DNA of 64,000 nucleotides from Calamus simplicifolius (Eukaryota > Streptophyta > Magnoliopsida > Arecales > Arecaceae), in NCBI GenBank assembly GCA_900491605.1, contig UESW01004077.1, positions 62,001 through 126,000 on the forward strand, given 5' to 3'. The position numbers and the translations under genes were made by a program. Numbering within the stretch: the first letter of the stretch is position 1; each line of letters begins with the position of its first letter. Of the stretch, positions 1-8,852 are shown one piece after another. The notes below the pieces were generated by a model. The model saw only the letters and a program-made list of their open reading frames with translations, made no database searches and was not told where the DNA came from.

Positions 1-926
1 CTTACCAAAGGCTGATCAACAAAGTCTTCAAGGAGAAAATCGGCCGAAACATGGATGTGTATGTTGATGAAATGCTGGTAAAAAGCAAGGAGGCATCCCA
101 GCACGTCAAGGATCTCGCGGAGAGCTTCGCCATACTTCGAAAGTATCAGATGAAGCTTAACCCTACCAAATGCGCCTTCGGGGTCAACTCCAAAAAATTT
201 CTTGGCTTCATGGTTTCTCAGCGAGGCATCGAGGCAAACCCTCAGAAGATCCAAGCCCTGCAACAAACGGCCCCGCCTGGGTCAGTTAAGGACATGCAAC
301 GCCTCACTGGGAGAGTAGCAGCCCTTAGCCGCTTCATTGCTCGATCGACCGAGAAATGCCTTCCCTTCTTCAAAGTGCTAAAACTTCTAGTGGATCCCAG
401 ATTGCCAGGAGTCCTTTGAAGACCTCAAGAAATACCTCGGCTCATCACCTCTCATCAACAGCCTGAAGCCAAAGGAAGTGTTGATCTATACTTGGCGATT
501 TTCGAAAATGTCGTTGGCTCGGTGCTAATCAGAAAGGAGAACAAAGTCCAAAGACCTATCTATTATGTTAGCAAACTACTCAAAGACGCTGAAACGAGGT
601 ACACTCGAGTCGAGAAGATGGTCCTGGCTCTGGTAACATCGGTCCAAAAGTTGCAGCCGTACTTCCAAGTGCACACTGTCATCGTCCTGACCGACCAACC
701 CCTCAAGGCAATTATCCATCATCCGGAAGCATCGGAAAGAATGACCAAATGGGCTGTCGAGCTGAGCGAGCACGACATTCAGTATTAGTCTCGTCTAGCC
801 ATTAAAGCCCAGGTTCTGGCGGACTTCCTCCTCGAATGCACCATACCCGAAGATGGCTCTGCTTTGGATACACCCGGACAACCAAAGCCCAGCACATCGT
901 AGTTACTTCATGCTAATGGATCCTCC
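1..926 (+). pseudogene. Tat#1 pol fragment: reverse transcriptase to RNase H
   Basis: The RT-RNase H part of a Ty3/gypsy polyprotein, open from the window edge. The RT active site reads YVDEM at 60-74, where the family has YVDD, so the second catalytic aspartate is replaced. The thumb continues through KFLGFMVSQRGIEANP (about 198-243). Two frameshifts, near 385-392 and 487-493, cancel each other: the 418-490 stretch reads in another frame, then the RT-linked RNase H domain (IYYVSKLL, then TRYTRVEK) resumes in the original frame. In-frame stops lie at 786-788 and 900-902. Homology ends after a HANGSS segment, where typical elements have HVDGSS at the start of RNase H. Tat#3 pol in this window is a full-length counterpart. 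Inactive. Confidence 0.85.
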
Positions 927-1350
927 AGATCTGAAAAATCAAATGCAAAATCTATCTTTAGAAAATGAAAAGCATGTTGTAGAAAAAGAACTTTTCATGA
1001 AAGAAAATGAAAGCTTGAAAAATGAAGTTGATAGACTTAAACCTATAGTTGATAAATTTACTTTAAGCTCTATCAAACTTAATATGATTTTGGACAATCA
1101 AAAAGCTATTTTTGATAAAGCTGGATTAGGATATAATCCACTTAAAAAGCAAAAATTCTTGAAAATATTTTTGTACATGCTGAAAATCATCAAATATTAC
1201 TTGTTTTAAATGTGGAAACAAAGGACATAAATCTTATATGTGTAAAACTCCACATGATAAAAGAATGATGATTTGGGTTCCCAAAGGAACAATATTTATT
1301 GCATCTAACCATGAAGGACACAAGAAGACTTGGGTACCTAAAGTTAAGAT
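927..1350 (+). pseudogene. Sirevirus #1 gag C-terminal remnant with CCHC knuckle
   Basis: The tail of gag (capsid/nucleocapsid). An open stretch to 1209 encodes a charged Leu/Lys/Glu-rich coiled coil followed by FTLSSIKLNMILDNQKA and AGLGYNP, both with close counterparts in Sirevirus #2 (about 31680-31790). A zinc knuckle CFKCGNKGHKSYMC (C-x2-C-x4-H-x4-C) lies at 1202-1243 in the next frame, so one frameshift separates it from the coiled coil. The segment then runs to WVPK motifs and stops at 1352-1354. An ORF starting at 853 is chimeric: its first ~25 codons are out-of-frame Tat#1 sequence. Confidence 0.8.
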
Positions 1351-1836
1351 ATGAATATTTTGCAGGAGTGTCTTGCAGCCATCAGACTGAAAAGAAAGTG
1401 GTACCTTGATAGTGGTTGCTCAAGACACATGACGGGTGACAAAGATCAATTCATCACCCTTGAATCGAAAAGAGGTGGAGTAGTTACTTTTGGTGATAAT
1501 GGTCAAGGCCATATTATGGGTATTGGTAAGATTCAAATTACTCCATCTACTCATATTGATAATGTTTTATATGTTGATGGACTTAAGCATAATTTAATAA
1601 GTATTAGCCAACTGTGTGATAAAGGTTTCAAAGTTTCCTTTGAAGCTTCTATTTGCACTGTTACTAATCCCATTGATAACAGCATTATTCTTGTTGGTAA
1701 ACGTTATAGCAATGTGTACTTAATTGATTTGAGTAATTTATCTCCAAGTAATCATTGCTTAGTTGCTAATAATGCTAAGATGAATGAGATTGGTTGGCTA
1801 TGGCACCGTAGATTAGGTCATGAAGTACTCATCTAA
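1351..1836 (+). pseudogene. Sirevirus #1 protease and gag-pre-integrase segment
   Basis: The start of copia pol. The ATG at 1351 overlaps the gag stop (ATGA), and the aspartic protease motif WYLDSGCSRHMTGD follows within about 20 residues; DSG is the catalytic triplet. VDGLKHNLISISQLCDKGF and the WLWHRRLGH integrase zinc-binding start follow. The frame breaks at 1834-1836 by a one-base change; the homologous frame continues with the Cys pair of the HHCC finger. A pyrimidine-rich TTTTGCAG lies directly after the ATG (see findings). Length and spacing match Sirevirus #2 at 31450 downward. Confidence 0.85.
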
Positions 1837-2729
1837 TTTCTAAACTATTGAAAATGGATCTAGTTAAATGTATTCCTAGCTTAGATTTTTTGAAAATAAT
1901 CGAATCTGTGATGCATGTCAATTTGGAAAACAAACAAAAACTTCTTTCAAATCTAAGAATGTTGTTTCAACTACTAGGCCACTAGAGCTACTACACATGG
2001 ACCTTTTTGGACATACTAGAACCACAAGTCTAGGAGGAAAGAAATATGGTCTTGTGATAGTAGATGATTACTCTAGATTCACTTGGGTAATATTTTTGGC
2101 TCACAAAGATGAGACTTTTTCAATATTCCTAAAATTTGTTAAGAAAGTCACAAATGAGAACCATAGTGTCTATTAGAAGTGATCATGGAACTGAATTTGA
2201 AAATCACTTATTTGAAACATTTTGTTTTGAAAAAGGCATACATCATAATTTTTCAGCACCTAGGACACCTCAACAAAATGGAGTTGTAGAAAGAAAGAAT
2301 ATGACTTTAGAAGACATGGCCCGTACCATGCTATGTGAAAGCCAACTTCCAAAATATTTTTGGATGGAAGCTATAAACATAGCATGTTACATCCTAAATA
2401 GAGCCATGATTAGACCTATCCTTAAGAAGACTCCCTATGAACTATGGCATAATAGGAAACTAAATTTAGGTTATTTTCATGCATTTGGTTGTAAATGCTT
2501 TATTTATAACAATTGTAAGGACAATATTGGGAAGTTTGATGCAAAGTCTGATGAAGGCATTTTCCTAGGATATTCTACATCTAGCAAGGCATATAGAGTA
2601 TTTAATAAAAGAAGCTTAGTTGTAGAAGAATCCATTCATATAGTGTTTGATGAGTCTTTAGCATCAAGTTCGGGTAAAATTGATGATGAGGAAGATACAT
2701 TTTGCTTAAAAGAGGTATTGAAAAATTAA
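1837..2729 (+). pseudogene. Sirevirus #1 integrase
   Basis: The integrase inserts the cDNA into the host genome. The CDACQFGKQ half of the HHCC finger lies near 1910-1935. The catalytic core starts at HMDLFG (about 1996) and continues through SDHGTEFEN (about 2175) to the glutamate in QQNGVVERKN (about 2270-2300), giving the D, D and E positions. The C-terminal part has KCFIYNN and GIFLGYSTSSKAYRVFN, typical of copia integrases. Frameshifts occur near 1890 and 2155; the 2136-2729 portion is open and ends at a premature stop. About 85 percent of the normal domain is readable. Confidence 0.85.
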
Positions 2730-3584
2730 ATGTATCTTCAGATCAAGAACCTGAAGCTAAGGATGATGACTCACCTAAGGATGATGATATTGATACTGCT
2801 CATAATGATAAAGATCTACCTAGAGATTGGAGATATGCTTATGTCATCCTAAGGACCTAATCATAGGTGATCCATCTCAAGACGTAATGACTAGATCATC
2901 AATGAGAAATATCAATAATCATTTTGCATTTGTATCCCATATAGAACCCAAAACTATAGAGGAAGTTGAGAAAGATAGTTATTGGATGTTAGCAATGCAG
3001 GAAGAGTTAAACCAATTCACTAGGAACCAAGTTTGGACTCTAGTAGATAGACCTAGAGATCACCCTATAATAGGATCTAAATGGGTTTTTAGAAATAAAT
3101 TGGATGAAAATGGCTTGGTGATTAGAAATAAGGCTAGATTAGTCGCAAAGGGATATAATCAGGAAGAAGGTAGATTTTGATGAAACCTTTGCACCTGTTG
3201 CTAGATTAGAAGCCATTAGACTATTGCTTACATTTGCATGTCATATAAATTTCAACTTATTTCAAATGGATGTTAAAAGTGCATTTTCAAATGGTTTTAT
3301 AAATGAGAAAGTTTATGTTGAACAACCTCCTAGTTTTGAAGATCATGAATTTCCAAACCACGTCTTCAAACTACACAAAGCACTTTATGGTTTAAAGTAA
3401 GCACCTGAGCATGGTATGATAGATTGAGTAAATTTTTGATTGAAAATGATTTTTCTAGAGGAAATGTTGATAAGACCTTGTTTTTAAAAAGAAAAGAAAA
3501 GGATTTATTATTGTTCAAATTTATGTTGATGACATTGTATTTGGTGCTACTAACAATCTTCTTTGTCAAGAATTTGCTAAGTTA
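2730..3584 (+). pseudogene. Sirevirus #1 reverse transcriptase, N-terminal and palm
   Basis: RT copies the RNA genome to DNA. The acidic linker (2730-2830) leads to the RT start at WMLAMQEELNQF (about 2983) and SKWVFRNKLDENG. A one-base deletion at about 3170 changes frame just before the FDETFAPVARLEAIR motif. An in-frame TAA replaces the expected Gln in YGLK-AP at 3397-3399. The catalytic YVDDI is preserved at about 3519-3533. The missing bases and stop make it non-functional, but identity to the RT of Sirevirus #2 is obvious by eye. Confidence 0.85.
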
Positions 3585-4465
3585 ATGCAGGGAGAATTCG
3601 AGATGAGCATGATGGGAGAACTCAACTTCTTCCTTGGACTTCAAATCAAACAAGATAAAGTGGGGATTTTCATCAACCAAATAAAGTACACAAAGGAAAT
3701 ACTCAAGAAGTTTGGTATGGAATCTGCTAAACCCCTTGGTACGCCAATGAGTCCCTCATGCAAGCTGGACAAGGATGAAGAAGGTAAGAAAGTAGATCAG
3801 AAGCATTACCGAGGTATGATCGGATCACTTCTTTACTTAACTGCAAGTAGGCCAAATATTATGTTTTCTGTTTGCCTATGTGCAAGATATCAATCTAATC
3901 CTAAAGAATCACATTTATTTGCTGTTAAAAGAATCTTTAGATACTTAAATGGAACTAAAAATGTAGGATTATGGTATTCTAGAGACTCAACTTTGAAATT
4001 GATTGCTTATTCTGATTCTGATTATGCTGGTTGTAAATTAGATAGGAAGAGTACAAGTGGTGCATGCCAACTTTTAGGAAATAACTTAATCTCTTGGTTT
4101 AGCAAGAAGCAAAATTCGGTTGCATTATCCACTGCTGAGGCAGAGTATGTTGCAGCTGGAAGTTGTTGCTCAAATCCTTTGATTAAGCGACAACTTGAAG
4201 ATTACGGTATCACACTTGATAAAATTCCTATTAGATGTGATAATACTAGTGCAATCAATCTAACTAAGAATCCAATCCAACACTCTAGAACTAAACACAT
4301 AGAAATTAGATATCACTTTATTAGAGAACATATTTCCAACAATGATGTTTGTCTTGAATATGTGAATACTAATGATCAATTAGCTGATATTTTACCAAAC
4401 CATTAAGTGAAGAAAGATTTTGTTATCTTAGAGGAGAATTAGGAGTTTGTGATCCTTTAGAATGA
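3585..4465 (+). pseudogene. Sirevirus #1 RT thumb and RNase H
   Basis: The C-terminal part of pol. It runs from MQGEFEMSMMGELNFFLGL (RT thumb) into the copia RNase H with SDSDYAGCKLDRKSTSGA, SWFSKKQNSVALSTAEAEY and IRCDNTSAINL, carrying the acidic residues of the RNase H site. A one-base deletion near 4393 ends the open frame at 4406; the homologous frame continues to a TGA at 4463-4465. A small deletion or substitution near 4175 (CSNPLIKR, where Sirevirus #2 has CAQILWIKR) is also visible. Confidence 0.85.
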
Positions 4466-4965
4466 CTTTCTGAAACTCTTAAGGACAACAACTATCTAGA
4501 CTTCATCAATTTCTTGAAAATCCTCTATGTTCAATAAGAAAATTTATCTAGAAATTTGATTTATTGTTTCCCCAATTAATTAAGGAACACTTATCTAGAG
4601 TTTGATGATTAATTTGATTAGTTTCAGATCCTTGAAATTTGAATTTTTACTGAAACTATTATGGAGTCGACACCTACAGTTTGTGGAGTCGACACCTTCC
4701 TATTTGATGTTCTGTCTGGGCAATTAGAGCCGACACCTGCTTTGCAGAGCCGACTCTAATTCAGGCGCTGACAGATTTTCTGGTTCGGAGCCGACACCTC
4801 GCTTTGCGGGAGTCGACTCTAAGTGAACCTAGGTCAAAAATATATAGGCAGAGTCGACACCTAACCGGATTCTATCGTCTCCAATCCTCTCTAGAGCCGT
4901 TCCAAACCTATTCCAACCCCTTTAAACTCTTCAAATCCCTTGATTACTCATTCCAATCAAATCCT
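4466..4965 (+). promoter_or_regulatory. Leader of envelope-like ORF with palindromic GTCGAC cluster
   Basis: This stretch has no ORF. Between about 4673 and 4862 it carries seven or eight copies of a motif of the form GAGTCGAC or GAGCCGAC followed by ACC or TCT. The core GAGTCGACTC is a perfect palindrome. A TATA-like TATATAGG sits at 4841-4848, about 120 bp before the ATG of the envelope-like ORF. The same motif clusters in the LTRs of all Sireviruses here and upstream of the envelope-like ORF of Sirevirus #2. A promoter or processing role is inference. Confidence 0.5.
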
Positions 4966-6309
4966 ATGGCTCCTAAAAGGCGTGCTATCGTTGGAGGTTC
5001 GGCCGTTCCCACAAAGCGTCGCACGATTCAGATGCAAGCACCATCTTCATCATCTTCTGCCACTCGTGAGGCTTCTCCACCATCTCCATCTTCTCCTCAC
5101 ATCGACCAATTAGCGGGTAAGGCTATCACAACCGGAAGGAAGGTTGATTTCGATTTCTTTGCTTCGGAGGGTTTCTCTATTGGGCGTCATTTGAAAGAAA
5201 TGGGATGGGAGAAAGCTTGTTCCTTAGATGTTCCTACCTATCCGGCCCTCGTAAGAGAATTCTACAATGATTTGAGTAGAGGAGAGGAGGTTTAGTAAGT
5301 CATGTGAGAGGAACAAGAGTTGTGATCACTGCTGAGATACTTGGAAATTTGTTAGAAATGCCCACTGTTGGGATAAATGGGTATCAGCATGATGATCATG
5401 GTGGTGCCCTATCTAGGATGTTGGGGAGAGAGGTATCTGAGTTTGAGGAAATTTTAGCAAATCAACTGAATTTGAACTTAGACTTCTTCACAACATCTGC
5501 GAGAGGATATTATTTTCAAAGATAGGCATATTTGAGTATGTCTCAGAGCGAGACATCTTGCTGATGGATTGTTTCATTACCGGGCAGCCAGTAAACTTAG
5601 CTGGGATGATGATAGGATATATGGCAGAGGCAGCTACCAAGAAAAGATCTACATTGCCATATGGTATGATTCTGACTTTGGTATTCAGAAGCCAAGGTGT
5701 GTTAATCATGGACAATGAGCCACTAAGAAAATTAAGACATACAGACTACTACAGTGTCTCTACCATTCATCGTATGGGCTTCAGAAAGGTAAATGGTAAT
5801 TGGATAAAGGAGGACGAGAGGCCAGAGTTGAGGAAGCCAGAGTAGAGGACATCCCTGGACCATCAGTTGCGGGACCATCAGTCCCTGACCCATCTATTGC
5901 GGGACCATCTACTGCTGGACCTTCTGAGGCTGAACCGAGTACATATTCTTTACCTCCACCTCAGACAGCTTTTGTATCTGGGAGATTTTCTGATGAGCAG
6001 ATTGGTCAGCTCAGAGCATTACTAGCTGAGTATGACAGTCAGAGGAGCAATGATATTTGTCAGTTGAAAGATGACATCAGACAATTTAAGGAGGAGATCA
6101 ATTCCAGACTCGACTTGATTTCATTTTCCATTAGCCGCTCTGCAGAATCCCTTGGCACTGAGCTTCAAAAGATTTTTGAAAGGCTGGAAGGGATTGCAGA
6201 TGGATCTAGAGATTATCTAGATGCTACTAGACAATTGAAGAAAGATTTCGACCTTGCTGTTGCTCAAGTTGAGAGTTGTCTTGAAGGCTTTAAGAAATCA
6301 CAAAAATGA
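4966..6309 (+). pseudogene. Sirevirus #1 envelope-like ORF
   Basis: The extra ORF downstream of pol that marks Sireviruses. It starts MAPKRRAIVGG, a basic N-terminus followed by a Ser/Pro-rich stretch. LAGKAITTGRKVDFDFF (about 5110-5160) and EMGWEKACSLDVPTYP are shared with the equivalent ORF of Sirevirus #2. It then runs through MLMDCFITGQPVNLAGMMIG (about 5558-5615) to a low-complexity GPS-repeat region (about 5850-5920) and a coiled-coil C-terminus with FSDEQIGQLRALL. At least three frameshifts (near 5295, 5520 and 5830) break it. I see no convincing signal peptide or membrane segment. The name envelope-like is historical; function is unknown. Confidence 0.7.
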
Positions 6310-7147
6310 GATTATGGAAATAATAGGTCATCTGAAGAAAATCGTATACAAGCATGTTTGATTGACCTTCCATTTCCTACAGTGATACCCTATCTAAGCC
6401 TATCCTACCCTAACCTTTTAGAAACCTAAGAGTAGCTTTTCATAGTTTGTATCTTAGGATTTCTAGTTTACTATACTTTGTTAGCTTGTATCCAGGATTT
6501 TCTGATTGATATAGTACTTTACTAAGAATGTATTTTGATAGACACATGTAATGCATCTTGAAATGAAATACAATTATCTTTTTATTGCAAATTTGTCTAT
6601 GACGAGCAATTACAATGAATGAAGTTTACTATCTCTATGATTGAATGAACCAACAATCTTGCTCTGATAACCTACATTATTATTTTTAAACTCACCTTAT
6701 TGCTGATAACAAAAAAGGGGGAGAGAAAATTGTATATGCATAAAGAAGAGAGCATGAAAGAATATAAGAGAGAATGAAAGAATATAAGATTTGTAAGATT
6801 TCAATATGTTTTAATCAATTGGCATATCTCAAAAAGGGGGAGAGAAATCTATAAATTCTAATCAATTGATCATATTTCAGTTTATTTACATGTACCTTGC
6901 ATAGGGGGAGTTACTTAATGCAGGGGGAGCTTAACGATTTTCTATGTTAAATGATTTTCTGTGTCAAATCATCTTGATTGCTGTTTATAATAGAACTCAA
7001 GTATGTTTTTTAAAGTTCATTTTGAAACTTGACATCAAATTCTCTGTTAAGAAGTTTTAAAGCTTTAACAATGTCTATAACACTTATTTCAAATGAATTT
7101 TTAATGCATATACTCAAAGTTTTTATCATCATCAAAAAGGGGGAGAT
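6310..7147 (+). promoter_or_regulatory. Sirevirus #1 3' untranslated region with repeated polypurine tracts
   Basis: Noncoding. Purine tracts of the form AAAAAGGGGGAGA occur at 6711-6726 and 6831-6846, with shorter forms at 6903-6910 and 6922-6929. The last, at 7134-7147, abuts the LTR and is the best candidate plus-strand primer. Multiple polypurine tracts are a known Sirevirus feature. Around 6657-6672 there is also a sequence close to the complement of an initiator-Met primer-binding site (GCTCTGATA). Confidence 0.75.
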
Positions 7148-8550
7148 TGTTGACCCAATTATTGATTTTGATGATTAACAAAACTAATTGAGTATAACAT
7201 TTGAAGTTACTAATGATTTTGGTTTCGTTTTTCAGTTTATGATATGATTTATTAATCAAAATCACAAGAAAAATCAAGTTCTAGTTCGAATCTAATGTCA
7301 AGGTAAGATTGCAGACATTAGAGTCGACACATGGAATCGCAGAGTCGACTCCGGAAATCGGCACAGACTTAGAGTCGACACATGTACTGTTAGAGCCGAC
7401 TCCAACAGAAAAGACAGAACGATGGTTTTTTGGTCACGACTTAGAGTCAACTCCTGGACTGTTAGAGTCGACTCCAGAAGATTTTCGTATTGACCCCAGA
7501 AAAGTCAGAGATGACTCCAGATCGAGCGGATTGGGGATTTTCGATTTAGAGCCGACTCCAGAAAAGTTAGAGCCGACTCCAGTTTGTCAGAAATGACTCC
7601 AGAACTGTCAGAACGTCTCTAAACTTTATCTTTATCTTTTTAATCCCAACGGCTATTACTATATTTGGTTCTAATCCTTCTTACACTTGTTTCTAACGGA
7701 TAGTTTTAGGCTATTTATGGATTAAGAAGAATCTATAAGAAGAGGTTTCATTGTATCTGAAAAAGGAGAGGAAAAACAAGAAAACAAGAGAGAAAAATCA
7801 GAAATACAAGAGTGAAATCCATCAGAAAATCAAAAGAGAAAAGAGGGAAGATTCGAAAGGAAAGATTATACTGATCTCTCAAAAGAAAAGAGAGAGATTT
7901 CTAGCATTCCTTGTTCTATTTTGAAGAAATCCCAAAAGAAGAAGCAAGCCCTGGCTTTCTAATCTTCGGAGCTTCAAGAGCATTCTAAAGGAAGATTCAC
8001 TCAAGAGAAGAGAAGAAGCAAGCCACCAAGATCTACAAATCAGGCTTTGATTCCTATCTCTTTATTATTGTTCTATTATTGTATATTTGCTCATTGGAGG
8101 AGCTTTTAAATTTGTAAAAACGTTATTGTTTGCTGGGTCAATCAGAGGATTGATTCCGTTGAGGCTGTTAGCCTTGAGCAAGCAGTTTGCTTGTGTTGTA
8201 AGGTTATGTGCTTGTGAGCCTTGAAAACCAGCTCGGTTCATTATGCACCCGGGAAAACAACAAGTTTGAGTTGTGAGCTTGCAAAACAACTCTGCTATAA
8301 TCAGATTGAGTATAGTGTGGACCCAAGAGGTACTTGGGAGTGGATGTAGGTGTAGGTATACCGAACCACTATAAAACTTCTTGTGTTTGCAGTGATTGTT
8401 TCCTTCTCTCTTACTCTCTATCTTTGCACACTCTGTTTTAATTCATATACATCTAAGTTTTCACTTCCGCTGGGGGATTATTTTTTAAAAGGAGTTTAAT
8501 TTTTGAAAAACCCAATTCACCCCCCTCTTGGGTTCCTATCTGGACCAACA
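7148..8550 (+). repeat. Sirevirus #1 3' LTR
   Basis: It begins TGTTGACCCAATT directly after the polypurine tract and ends GGACCAACA at 8550 (TG...CA ends). U3 carries a cluster of GAGTCGACTC-type motifs (7320-7600), then a TATTTATGG at about 7712 as a TATA candidate. A long A/G-rich leader-like stretch (7740-8000) follows. The 3' end TTCACCCCCCTCTTGGGT is the mirror of the start of the minus-strand Sirevirus LTRs at 24489, 33226 and 57208, which confirms the family. Confidence 0.85.
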
Positions 8551-8852
8551 ACCGAGCTATCACGTCACTCGGCTTCATCAGAACTATCTTGTCTCTCGGC
8601 CTAAGCTGAGCTATCACGTCACTCGGCTTCATCAGAGCTATCCCTATACCTCGACCTCGACCAAGACATTTATTTAAACCCGAACTAAGTCGGCCAAAGA
8701 ATGCGAACAAGTCATAACTTGTTCGCATTCGAAAGGAAGTCTGCAACAAAAAGATTGGCTAAAAAGACAAGAAAATGGGGGCCGAGGGCCCGTTCATTGG
8801 AAACTTCAGACCAAATTACATATCTAAAAAAGCAAAAGTATACAAATAACTC
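8551..8852. other. Tat#1 linker between pol and antisense ORF
   Basis: No gene. It holds a few degenerate CTCGGC/GAGCTATC units like the Tat#1 LTR minisatellite, and a near-perfect hairpin at 8699-8730. It then carries the 3' flank of the antisense ORF. The homologous copy lies at 12271-12572. Confidence 0.6.
8699..8730. repeat. Perfect inverted repeat, 14-bp arms with 4-nt loop
   Basis: GAATGCGAACAAGT and its exact reverse complement flank the loop CATA. The duplicate at 12419-12450 has lost outer pairs through substitutions (GAACGC on the left, GCAGTC on the right). It lies just beyond the 3' end of the antisense ORF and could form a stem in either transcript. Confidence 0.8.

Larger units (their letters stand above)
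927..8550 (+). mobile_element. Sirevirus-type Ty1/copia element #1, 5'-truncated
   Basis: A plus-strand Ty1/copia element with the Sirevirus layout: gag zinc knuckle, protease, integrase, RT, RNase H, an envelope-like ORF, repeated polypurine tracts and a long 3' LTR of 1403 bp. The 5' LTR, primer-binding site and most of gag are absent; homology starts at about 927 inside the coiled-coil C-terminal part of gag, abutting Tat#1 RNase H. The domain order protease-integrase-RT-RNase H is diagnostic of Ty1/copia. With no 5' LTR, no target-site duplication can be scored. All reading frames are broken. Confidence 0.85.

Noticed and set aside
853..930. N-terminal extension of the 853-1209 open frame as a true gag start
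   Set aside because: It is out-of-frame Tat#1 sequence; gag homology begins only at the element junction.
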